This document shows positions 11,571 through 21,605 of a DNA stretch of 64,000 nt, in pieces. The notes under the pieces are model-generated. The model saw only the letters and a program-made list of their open reading frames with translations. It searched no databases and was not told the origin of the DNA. Source of the stretch: Caenorhabditis elegans (Eukaryota; Nematoda; Chromadorea; Rhabditida; Rhabditidae); NCBI RefSeq assembly GCF_000002985.6, contig NC_003281.10, forward strand, positions 1,426,001 through 1,490,000, given 5' to 3'. The number at the start of each line of letters is the position of its first letter. The stretch's first letter is position 1. The position numbers were made by a program, and so were the translations under genes.

Positions 11571-11636
11571 CTGTGAAAATTTATTTATCGATCCATGAAT
11601 TTTGCAAAAATATTTGTCGCACAGAAAGTGGGGCGG

Positions 11637-12741
11637 AGATCCGTACTTCAGGAATTCGTGGTATTCCTGCGGATCACAGCAAGCCATTCTTTTTCGTCCT
11701 TGGCTATAGTGGACCAGGGGGTGATGACTTCTCCGTCTGCGCCACGAGTGGTGATCTCCTTTCGCAGCGAGTCAGTCCATCGCATCGGCGGCCTTCCAAC
11801 AGGCCTTTTCCATCCATATGGGCGCTATTCCGTCAGCAGCGTCGTCCATCTATTGTCATTCCTTCTGGCAATGTGTCCAGCCCATCCTAACTTCCTCTTT
11901 TTCACGAAATTGAGCGGATCCCTGACTAGAGACATTGCACGAATGTCATCTCGATGGAGATCTCGCTCACGTTGTTCGGTGAGTGTGATCCCAACAAGCC
12001 GTCTTTCCAGATAGGCATGTGTGATTCGCACTCGTTCGGATAAGGCTTTGGTGAATGTCCAGACTTCTGAACCATAGGCGAGAGCGGGGAGAACTGTGGA
12101 GTCAAATAGATTCGCACGGATCTTCTTGTCGGTGTTGGAGTCGGTGGTTTTCTTTATTCCATTGAATGCGGCCCAGGCTGCGCGACGTCTTCGGTGGATT
12201 TCCGGCATCAAATTGTTTTGAGCATTGATTTGGCGGCCCAGGTAGATGTATTCGTCGACGTCATCGAGCTGTGTGGTGGGGGAAGGGCTACCGAAGTAGA
12301 CTTTACTGGGGTTTGCGAAACGGTTTCGTAAGACTTTGGTTTTCCCAGTATTCTCTCTCTCTCAAGACCTACTTCAGAGCATTTTAGCACAAGTTCCTCT
12401 AACATTTTACTGGCAGTTTTGGGATGATTTGCTACGAGGACAATATCATCTGCGAACCTGAGGTTGGTTAGGTTTCTGCCATTCACTCGCATTCCGGGTA
12501 TTGTGTCGTAATCCTCAGCTTCTCCTTTGAATTCGATCCAGGAAAGCTTTCGGAAAACGTGTCGAATGCAAGCTGAGAAGAGATTCGGAGAAATGGGGTC
12601 TTCTTGTCGAACTCCTTTAGTCACAGGGACCGTGACTGGCTTGTGGAATGGGGTGAAGGAGGAGGTGCAGTCTTTATAACACTCTTTTAGTAGGTCGATA
12701 TAGACCTCGGTGACGCTATCAAAATTATATTGGAAACCCAA
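11637..12741 (-). pseudogene. RTE-type non-LTR retrotransposon relic (3' part of reverse transcriptase ORF)
   Basis: On the minus strand, from 12741: the reverse-transcriptase block GVRQEDPISPNLF (usual GVRQGDP, with Gly to Glu), then the catalytic box FADDIVLVA, then YLGRQINAQNNL, PEIHRRRRAAWAAFN, PALAYGSEVWTF, GWAGHIARR and RWTDSLRKEI. Block order and C-terminal motifs match RTE-clade LINEs such as C. elegans RTE-1. It is truncated at the 5' end, with no endonuclease. The frame shifts at about 12330-12365, beside a CT microsatellite, and there is an in-frame TAG after RWTTLLTE (near 11825). The frame then stays open to TGA at about 11637. It is certainly non-functional. Confidence 0.9.
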
Positions 12742-13095
12742 AAATTCGATTTATTGCTCTAAACTATTTTTTCCCACATATTTAGTATCCGTTTTTTGTT
12801 GATAAATTCCAAAATAATGTGAAGTTTTTGTGAAAAATTTAGAAGTCTTTAATCTAGAACTGTTATCTTTGTGAACTACTTCTCAAAAAACCCTGTAAAT
12901 TTTTGGTTTTAACATGAAACATTATGATTTTTTTTCTAATGTTTGGGACAAAATACCGGTAAACATCAGGAATTTTGCAGATTTTTTTCTAATTTATTTC
13001 AAAATTATCTTTAATCATTCACAAATTTGTTAGGAAAATCGATTTCTATAAAAAATTAAATTCTAATTTTTTAGATCGTTTTAATTTTTGTCTAG
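12742..13095. other. Intergenic or intronic AT-rich spacer
   Basis: Non-repetitive AT-rich sequence ending in a good 3' splice site (TTTTTGTCTAG) at 13095, directly before the ATG of the next gene. I see no exon in it. Confidence 0.4.
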
Positions 13096-13921
13096 ATGAA
13101 CGAGTCCTCGCGAGTTGCCACTGGGCGTCTGTTCCTATTCGCACAAGAAATTGTAGATGTAAGTCAAATCCTCACGAAAACTCATCTCTTTGGTGTTTTT
13201 CAGCCTCAGAGACCGGAATTTCTGAGAGATATGATTGATCATATGGCTCAACATGGAGCGAATGCTATTATGCTTGTGTCCTTTCAAAATTCTCTCATAG
13301 TAAGTTTTGTTTTCTTTTCAAGCCTGAGCGCTCTCTAAAACGTTCCCTCTCACAGAATATTACAATGTTGTCCCCATTTGTCGAGCCAAGAGGTGGATGG
13401 TTGCAGTGGATTAATATCGAAGGCGTCCCAGACCCAGCAATTATTGGAGAATTCAGAAGGCCTAGAGAAATGGGTGCACTTCGAGCTACAGAAGTTCTAC
13501 TTGACGTGTGTCGAATTGTAAGCCAAAAATCCAATAAATTATCATCTCTTGGTTTTTCCAGATGGTGCCTGAACTCTTGGCACACATGTCTGCTCACTTG
13601 GTGACACTTGGCGCCAACTTGGAAACACATTTGCCAGTGTTCGACCTGGTAGTTAGGGTAAATTTTTCTTTACGAGGCCTGGCTTTATTATATCTAAACC
13701 GTTCGCTTTCACAGACACTTGCTGCCCTTGCAAATGCTCTGCGCATGCCGAATAGAAGATGGAGACGAGTCCAGGGTCAAGGTGGGGCTGGCGGAGGGGG
13801 CCCTGGTGCTCCACCAGGCCCCCCGCGCCCCCCAAGATCACCAAGCCCTCTTCCAGGATTTTCAAGGCCATTTTCTCGCATTTCTCAAGTTTTCTCGTCC
13901 GCGAGAAAACATGAATTTTGA
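13096..13921 (+). CDS. Unrecognised five-exon gene with Gly/Pro/Arg-rich tail
   Basis: Five exons join in phase 0: 13096-13158, 13204-13299, 13356-13517, 13562-13657 and 13715-13921 (206 codons plus stop). Introns are 44-57 bp with GTAAG-type donors and TTTTCAG/CACAG acceptors, the compact style of expressed nematode genes. The middle is mostly helical (FLRDMIDHMAQHGANAIMLV; MGALRATEVLLDVCRI; MVPELLAHMSAHLVTLGANL). The last exon is basic, then low-complexity: RRWRRVQGQGGAGGGGPGAP followed by PPGPPRPPRSPSPLPG. The ATG sits exactly at a 3' splice site, so this may be an internal exon of a gene whose 5' part was lost or displaced, perhaps by the upstream LINE. I do not recognise the family. A weak impression of a BAG6-like region did not hold up. 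Confidence 0.6.
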
Positions 13922-14050
13922 AACAGCCAGCGAGCACGTGAAAATTTGAAAATTCCTTATCCAAGAGGTGAATTTTTGAAAATCCGAATTGTCATAATTC
14001 AGAGCTTTAAGTCACCATGATTTTTCAGACTTTTAGAAATTAATTTCCAG

Positions 14051-16758
14051 ACGGATGCTCTGAATGCAACTTATCTCGTCAAGCATTTCGGCCCAAAATT
14101 CGTTACTCCGGTGAGTTTATGGAGGAAAGGTAGCGATTTTCTCAAAAATATAAGAAAAAACGGATGGAAATCTGAATTGTCAGAATTATAATAGTCAAAT
14201 TTGCAGAAAATTGAATTTTTAACAGCTCAAATTCCAAGAATATAAAAAATGGAGGAAACTCTGTTTTCTGAATTTTCTAGGGAATTTTAGCTAAAATTTT
14301 AGCGATGAATCGCCAGAAATCCTGAGAAAAAGGCTAAAAATCTAGTATAAATAACTTGAGTTTTCATTTTTGCCAAAAAAACTTGTGTAATTTTTCAGAA
14401 AATTTCCATATTTTTCAGAAGCTCAACGAACTCCCATCAGATGTGCTCATTCACATCTTCAAATTCGTCGGCACCAAGGAGCACAACCCAAAACCGGCGG
14501 CTTTTCAGCAGAATTTTCCGCCCTGCCACTCGGAGCACACTGATGAGCACGCCGTTCGAAATTTGATGTCTTTTAGAAGAGTTTGCAAGAGTATTGATGA
14601 TGGTATCAATAATAATATGGTTCCCGGAGCACCTTATGATCAATGTCCCATTTAAATCAAGATTCAGGTATAAAAGTTCAAAGAAAAATAGATAAAATGA
14701 ATAAATGTCATAAATTCGAAAAAAGTATGCGAATTTTCAAATTTTGCACTTGAAAACGAATTTACGAGATACAATAAATGAAAATGTCCTAATTTTACGA
14801 TTTTTAACAGAAAAAAATTGAAGAATTGAAAAAAAATAGTTATTTTAGCCCCAAAAGCTCGTGATTTCCTTGAAATTTGCATATAAAACACCAAATTTGA
14901 CGGAGTTAACGAAAAAAATGTGTTGTTGTAATGAAAAAGTGAGCAAGACTTTGTAAATTTTGAGTTTTTCGTTCAAAAAATGCAAAACTTTCTTGAGCAA
15001 ACAGTTTGAATTTCAGCTGAAACATCTCAAAAAACGTTCAAAATCAGCGTTAAACGCCAAAAATTTAGGTGAAAAGCCGATTTTTCACACGAAAAATTCA
15101 TGAAAAATGTCAAAAATTGACTGAAAACTCAATTTCCATCCAAAAAGTGACAAAATCACCTCAAAAAAATTTGCTGAAAAAGTGAATAAATACTGTATTT
15201 CTGCCAACAATTTGACAATAGAGCACATTTGTCACTCGGAGATACGGAAGCTATTCACGAATTTTGGGATTTTTCCAAAAAACTTGTGATTTTTAAACTG
15301 CAAGTTCAAATTTAGGTAGTTTTTATTGCAAAATTCGAATTCTCCATCACTTTTCATCTCTGTTACCCCCTTTTTCAGCCAATTCAGACGAAAGTTAGTG
15401 AAATTCGGTGTTTGTGGCATTAAAATTCCAATTTCAAGCTGGGAAGGCGTTACAGCAGCATAAATTCTTAGGAAATTCGATTTTAATAATGAAAATTGCT
15501 AAAAAATCGGAAAAAAACTGTAAAATTGATTTTTCGGCTCCAAAATCCTTCAAAAAAAGCCCAAATTTCCATTTTTTTTCAGACAAAATCGATCTATTTC
15601 GAGCGAATTTTGGATTTCAACTATTCCGAATCAATCGATATTATCAATTATATCCAGGATTTCTTGTGCTCAATCGATTCTCCGGCCAATGTCTACTTCA
15701 ATTCTGAAGTTTTCGACCCAAATGTCGTGCTTTTCGGTGTAAATGGCCGTCAAAATGATAATGTTAATGGCTCTCAGCAGATTCAAACAAATCAAATAAA
15801 ACAAGCGGAACTTCGTCAGCGCCGCTTCATCAATGTGTAAGCTTAAGTAGAAATTCTGAACATTTTCAGTCAAAAATCTCATTTTTTGCAGTGTGAACAA
15901 TCTCGTGACGCCTGACGCTGATAATGTGAAGAAAAGCGACGTCAAATTCATCAAAAAACGCCGCAGAGCCATGAATTCTATCAAAAAGCACGTGGATATT
16001 CGCACAAAATCCCGTTCCAAAAGTGTCAGAAAATCGACTCGTTGGCATTTGAGAAAAGTATTCGATTTGATTGGAAAAGAGCAGTGCCGTTCGAAAAATG
16101 CAATGATTTATCATTTAAAAAAAAATCGTTGAAAAAGGTAAAAAAAAAACGATTTTTAGATCGAAATTACTGGAAAAATGAGCCGAAAATGCAATTTTGT
16201 GTTGAAAAATCGGATTTTTCTACTGTAAAATTCCAGATTTTTTGCTTATTTTTTCATTAAACAGCAAAAAACACAAAAAAATAATTACAAAAATTAATGA
16301 AAATGGTTTTCTACTGAAAAACGAAGATTTCTATCGATTTTTAGTTCAAAGAGACAACATTTTCTCAATTTTTTATCGACTTTTCCTTAAAAAAATATTT
16401 TTCAGTCAAAAACTACGATTTTTCAACTTTTCTGTCGAGTTTTCCTTTAAAATCTGGGGATTTTTTTTGGATTTTCATTGTGCTCAAAAATCATTTATTT
16501 TTCGGTTTTAAAAAACAGTTTTTTTTGTTGGAATTCCTGACATTTTCATTGAAAAATGTGAATTTTTGATTTTCCATGATATTTTCATAAAAATTTATAG
16601 ATTAAAAATTCGTAGTCTCTGAAAATGAAGAAACATGGAATTTTTCGGATGTTTATCAAGTTTTTACTAATTTCCCCTCAAAGCCACCTAATTTCCAGAT
16701 AACCGGAGTCGCCGTGGAGCGTACACTGATCAACGAGACGTCAAAACTAGATGAATGA
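14051..16758 (+). pseudogene. F-box-like gene, apparently decayed; paralogue of the minus-strand gene at 58971-61841
   Basis: Candidate exons: 14051-14110, 14419-14667, 15583-15836, 15892-16137 and 16699-16758. Exon 2 carries an F-box-like stretch (LNELPSDVLIHIFKFV ... FRRVCKSIDDGI); F-boxes recruit substrates to SCF ubiquitin ligases through Skp1. Exon 4 (FIKKRRRAMNSIKK, STRWHLRKVFDLIGKEQC, SKNAMIYH) is nearly identical to the relative at 61.4-61.6 kb. Lesions: an in-frame TAA at 14653-14655, five codons before a usable phase-0 donor; and a net 5-nt gain in an A-run near 16122-16130, which brings a TGA where the relative reads on to its splice donor. The last exon is short (ends INETSKLDE). 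A shorter alternative protein cannot be excluded. Exon 1 is the least certain. Confidence 0.55.
15178..15262 (-). repeat. Truncated, inverted copy of the GCATAGCTTCCGCAT hairpin repeat
   Basis: Read on the minus strand: ATAGCTTCCGTATCTCCGAG, TGACAAATGTGCTCTATTGT, CAAATTGTTGGCAGAAATAC, then AGTATTTATTCAC, where it stops before the loop. It is the only copy in this orientation and lies in the intron upstream of exon 15583-15836. Confidence 0.75.
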
Positions 16759-17022
16759 GTACACTGATTTTCCTCTCGGAGCACAATGATTTTCTGCCTT
16801 GAAGCCTCTTTTTTCTCCTTGAAATCTTTTTTTTTGACTGAAAAATCCAAAATTTGGTTTTAAAAAAATTCAAATTTTGACTCAACCCCATTGTTCATTT
16901 CAAGGGTTGTGGATTTACAAGCGTCCGTGTTAATTCTTGGCGAATTTTTCTCAAAGTCAAAATTGAATAAATTTCACGATTTTTAGGTCAAAAATTTCTC
17001 AAATTATGCTTTTATTGGTTAA

Positions 17023-17190
<168 letters not shown>

Positions 17191-17772
17191 TTTTCCCCCA
17201 TTTTCCACTAAAAATTGCAATTTTAAACTCAAAATTTCCGAATTTCCCGCCTAAAAATCGATTTTAAATTTAATCCCAATTATTTTCTTTTTTTGTTCAA
17301 AAAAATTTCTATCTATTATCTATTTATCCTCCTCCTCTTTTATTCTATTATTCGAAAACTATATATAAATTGTTGATTTTTTTAGCTGAATATTCTCAAA
17401 ATTTAGGATTCTTTATAAAAAAATCGATTTTCCCCTTTTTTTTAGATTCGGCACCGAAAAACTGGAATTTCGACGTTTTTCGATGCACAATGTCGAAAAA
17501 ATTGTTGGTGGCCGAGTTTTCCAGAACTTGTCCACCAACTTCCATAGGAATTTATCGATTTTCCCAGAAAATTCTTATTTTCCACTGAAGTTTTTGGTTC
17601 ATGGTGCATCGACGCGTAAATGTTTAAAAGAAAATCGTAAAAATTGCGAAAACAATGCGGTGGCCAAACATTTAAAATTCTAGGGCACAAACCGAAAAGT
17701 TAGTCCCCGAGCTGAAAACTGCTCAAAATTCCTTTAAAGTGACCTAAAATCATAAAAATTGCGAAAAAATTG
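17191..17772. other. Spacer after the U2AF-like exon
   Basis: A T-rich stretch (17275-17375) that could hold 3' end signals, then a divergent GGTGGCCGAG repeat at about 17505 leading into the tandem array. No convincing exon. Confidence 0.4.
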
Positions 17773-18290
17773 GTGGCCGAACTTTTTTGGTTTCAAGGCC
17801 ACCGACTTTTCGGAATTTCTACGGCTTTCGCACAAATGTTTGGAAAAATTTAGTGAAACCTAACAGAAAATCTTCAAAATTGGAGTAAAATCGTGAAAAT
17901 TCGAAAAATAAATTCGGTGGCCGAACTTTTTTGCTTTCTAGGCCACTGACTGTTTTGGGAATTTTTATAGTTTCAGTCAAACAATTGTTGAAAAATTTAG
18001 TGGAAACCTACAGAAAATCTCCAAAATTGGAGTAAAATCGTGAAAATTCGAAAAATAAATTCGGTGGCCGAACTTTTTTGCTTTCTAGGCCACTGACTGT
18101 TTTGGGAATTTTTATAGTTTCAGTCAAACAATTGTTGAAAAATTTAGTGGAAACCTACAGAAAATCTTCAAAATTGGAGTAAAATCGTGAAAATTCGAAA
18201 AATAAATTCGGTGGCCGAACTTTTTTGCTTTCTAGGCCACTGACTGTTTTGGGAATTTTTATAGTTACAGTCAACTTTGCCATAAAAATT
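17773..18290. repeat. Tandem repeat, 147-bp period, about 3.5 copies
   Basis: GTGGCCGAACTTTTTT recurs at 17773, 17917, 18064 and 18211 (spacings 144, 147, 147). Copies two to four are almost identical and each contains CTAGGCCACTGACTG about 20 bp later. The paired GGTGGCCGA/TAGGCCAC boxes suggest short hairpins within each unit. Confidence 0.88.
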
Positions 18291-18331
18291 TTTCCAATAC
18301 GCATTCAAAGGAAATATATTTTTTAACTTAC

Positions 18332-19976
18332 CACGGTGTGGAATTTTTAACAAAAATTCAAAAAAAGATGTTCCAAAATTTAATTTATTCTCACGCGAGA
18401 GGGTTGAATTTTGAAACTTCTTCTGTGTGCCTATGTTTTGTTTCAGCTCTTTTTCAGCTTTGATTCAGTTTTTTAAAGATTTTTTTTGGAAGTAAGCAAA
18501 TTGAGTGTCGTTCCTGCGAATTTGTAAAAATAGAATCTAAAATATCTTTGCTCTATTTTAAAAAAACAGAGATGAAATATTGATAAAATGACAATCTTTC
18601 GACCTAAATATCTCGAAATTTCCTTAAATTTTTTTTCTTAAACTTCACGAATACACTAATCAAATTGAGATCTACAATTCTAATATACTTTTATACCCTC
18701 TTGCCGACTTCGTTTTCGAGAAAAACCATAATTTTCTCAAAAAAGCACCTAAAAATATGGTTTCAATTTCAGCAAAAGTGAGCTGGCTGGAAATCCCTTC
18801 AAATTTATTCTCTCAAACTTTTTCATTACACTAAATCGACAATTGGCTACAATTTTAGTATATTCAAAAACACGTGGCATTCATATTTGCGGTGCTGTGC
18901 GCCGACAAAGTTGAGTTTAGGCCTAAAAATAGGAGATTTGTTCCAGTTAAAGCGACCTAGCTAGAAATTCCTTTAAATTTTTTCTTTTAAACTTTATCAG
19001 AATATGAAATCGACAATTTCCTACAATTCTTGCATGTTTAAAAATACGTGTCATGCATACTCCCGGAGCAGTGTGTCGACAAAGTCGAGAAAATGCTTAA
19101 AAATAGGTGATTTGTTCCAGATAAAGTGACCTAGCCGAAAATCTCTCTAAATTTTTTTTCTTAAAATTCATCAGTGTATGAAATCGACAATTGTCTACAA
19201 TTCAAGTACATTTATGTATCATCCGGACCCGATTTCGACCATCGGAAAAACGTTCTGTTTGTTTTTGTTTTTGTTAACTTTGCAGTTGCTCTCCTTCACG
19301 ACTGTTTATGAAAAACACTTATATTTAAACAGGAATTGTAGATAATTGCCTATTTAATATAACCTCTTATTTTGCAAAGTTAACAAAAACAAAAACAAAC
19401 AGAACGTTTTTCCGATGGTCGAAATCGGGTCCGGATGATACATAAATGTACTTGAATTGTAGACAATTGTCAATTCAGTATAATCATGAAGTTTGAGAAA
19501 GAAAACTTGAAGGGTAACCCATTCAGTTCACTTTATCTGGAACAAACCTCTTATTTTTAGACATCTTCTCCACTTTGTCGACGCACTGCTCCAAAACTAT
19601 TGGTGCCACGTATTTCTAACTACTCTAGAATTGTAGACAATTGTCGATTTCATACACTGATGAATTTTAAGAAAAAAAATTTAAGGAAATTTCGAGATAT
19701 TTAGGTCGAAAGATTGTCATTTTATCAATATTTCATCTCTGTTTTTCTAAAATAGAGCAAAGATATTTTAGATTCTATTTTTACAAATTCGCAGGAACGA
19801 CACTCAATTTGCTTACTTCCAAAAAAAATCTTTAAAAAACTGGATCAAAGCTGAAAAAGAGCTGAAACAAAACATAGGCACACAGAAGAAGTTTCAAAAT
19901 TCAACCCTCTCGCGTGAGAATAAATTAAATTTTGGAACATCTTTTTTTGAATTTTTGTTTAAAATTCCACACCGTG
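18332..19976. mobile_element. 1.6-kb fold-back element with CACGGTGTGGAAT ends
   Basis: The ends CACGGTGTGGAATTTTTAAC and GTTTAAAATTCCACACCGTG are inverted repeats, and about 300 bp next to each end match (for example TCACGCGAGAGGGTTGAA at 18393 with its complement at 19900). Inside are several copies of a CGACAATTGTCTACAATTC-type unit. A central inverted pair of about 70 bp (CATCCGGACCCGATTTCGAC near 19220; its complement at 19420-19441) flanks an 80-bp loop. TTAC abuts both ends (18328-18331 and 19977-19980), a candidate 4-bp target duplication. No transposase frame is visible, so it is a non-autonomous fold-back. Confidence 0.75.
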
Positions 19977-20096
19977 TTACGAGTTCTACAATACCTCAGG
20001 TTTTTGTTCCAACTCGTGTTCAGAACATCTAAACTGAAAAAACAATCAAATTATGAAAAGTTTCCAAAAAAAAAATTCGAAACAATTTTAGTCACA

Positions 20097-20623
20097 TCTC
20101 TTCCGATTTGAAGCGCTGTACGTCAGAAGAAAAGAAACCATCTCGAGAAAGCAACCAAAACAAGTGAGGACCGACGACATTGAAAAATATATCATATGAA
20201 GAAAAAAGACGAAAAAGCTGAAAGAGATGGTCTCCTCACAATTCTTTCGTGGCATGGACTACGAGAGCTGAGGAAGCAGCAGAACTGAAATGGTCAGACT
20301 TGAGCCAAAAAGGAGGAGATTTTGGAGGTAAAAAAACGGAGCGCAAAAAACGAGATCAGTTGACACCGAATGCTGTTGATTCAATCGCTAAAAGAACACT
20401 ACAAAAGATCGGAGTCGACTTTTCACATCATGCCTTGAGAAGAGGATGAGCCAACGATCTTCAAATCCAAAAACTTCATTTTATTGAAAACAAGGAAAAA
20501 GGAAGATATAGGTCCGACGGTAGACTCGCACGCTATCTGATGGACAAGCCGGCAGCTCCAGGATTGCACAATTTCAAGGACTCGACACCGTATCTGCTAC
20601 CAACCCCCGAAGAAACAAAATAA
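20097..20623 (+). pseudogene. Tyrosine recombinase relic (DIRS/Ngaro/Crypton-like)
   Basis: A frame ending at TAA 20621-20623 shows the landmarks of tyrosine recombinases: box I TRAEEAAELKWSDL (catalytic Arg and the LxWxD pattern), box II HHALRRG followed by ANDLQ (HxxR), then GRYRSDGRLARYL with a tyrosine at the expected distance. It is broken: upstream coding (ERDGLLTILSWHG) is in another frame, with the shift at about 20257-20264 beside CGAGAGCTG, and an in-frame TGA (20447-20449) directly follows HALRRG. The element type cannot be fixed without the other genes. It starts about 120 bp right of the fold-back element, so the two could be parts of one decayed element, but nothing proves it. 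Confidence 0.72.
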
Positions 20624-20865
20624 TCAATTCATACTGTAATATCGTTATTGTTTTCTAATATCTCCCAATGTTATACTTGCTCAATCTCCTACTTTCTCCT
20701 GTAACCTGTAAACTTATTGCTTCTAATGGATATACCACCATTCTATACACCCAAATCCAAACCATAAACCTGTAATATTAAAAAATGCGTTACGTTTTAA
20801 TCAATTTTTTTTATTTCAGTTCAGTGAGAATCAGGGAAAATCGATTCTCACGAGCCGAAGGCGAG

Positions 20866-21255
20866 TGAGAATTAGGCTTTCCACGGGGGCGTGACTCACG
20901 CCCGCCCGCCTCCCCTCTTCCCCTCGCCTTCCCGCCTCTTCCCCCCACACACGCCTCCGTGAAAAGAAACAAAAAAACGTGAACTCAGAAATTTATACAT
21001 TATTCATTTTCAAAATTAAACATTGCACTATTAATAATCCACTATTGAATAAAAATAATTGCCAAAATTACAATTTAATATTATAACGTGATGGCAAAGT
21101 GTTCTAAATGCGCGTCCAATTTGTTTCATTTCTGCAAACACCGCGACGACAAATTGCATACCGGGTGTCAGGGCGGGCGTGAGGGGGGCGCGGGGAAGAG
21201 GCGGGCGAAGGGCGCCCCGTCACGCCTCGCCCGGATGGAAAGCCTAGTGAGAATT
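20866..21255. repeat. GC-rich inverted pair around an AT-rich core
   Basis: Left arm TTAGGCTTTCCACGGGGGCG, then CGCCCGCCCGCCTCCCCTC. Right arm GGGGAAGAGGCGGGCGAAGG, then CGCCCGGATGGAAAGCCTAG. The core (20985-21160) is AT-rich and includes one copy of the GCAAACACCGCGACGAC motif. GTGAGAATTA flanks both sides. Probably a fold-back element. Confidence 0.65.
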
Positions 21256-21605
21256 ATCGATTTCTGTGAATTTTTTGGAAACCTTGTTGATAAATAATCG
21301 ATTTTCCACGTCGAGTTTAAAAAATTTCCCAAAAACTCCGCCGGTTCGTCTTGCCAGGTAACATGCGAATTTTGACAGCACAGCGGTGACATGGTGCATC
21401 GAAGGCAAAAAATCGATCATTCACGGAAACTTCTGTTAGGGTCAGGCAACCCTTCTGTACACGTAAACCCCTGCCCAACGAGGAAAGAGGCAAAAGGTAT
21501 TTGTTTCGATTTATTTGTTGTTTAATTTGAGGAATAAACATAAAATGCATAATTATAATGGTTAAAAATAGTTATTTGTATTTATTTCGTCAGTTGTATA
21601 GTTTC

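Noticed and set aside
11168..11890. 240-codon plus-strand open frame
   Set aside because: Its 3' part is antisense to the RTE relic and its 5' part crosses two palindromic repeats; no coherent protein.
13096..13921. Possible BAG6/scythe relation
   Set aside because: Only a Pro/Gly-rich tail and general helical character; no residue pattern I could align with confidence.
13927..13977. Possible exon (QRARENLKIPYPR) between the five-exon gene and the F-box-like gene
   Set aside because: It has both splice sites, but the only phase that fits the next exon contains TGA, and the open phase breaks the F-box frame.
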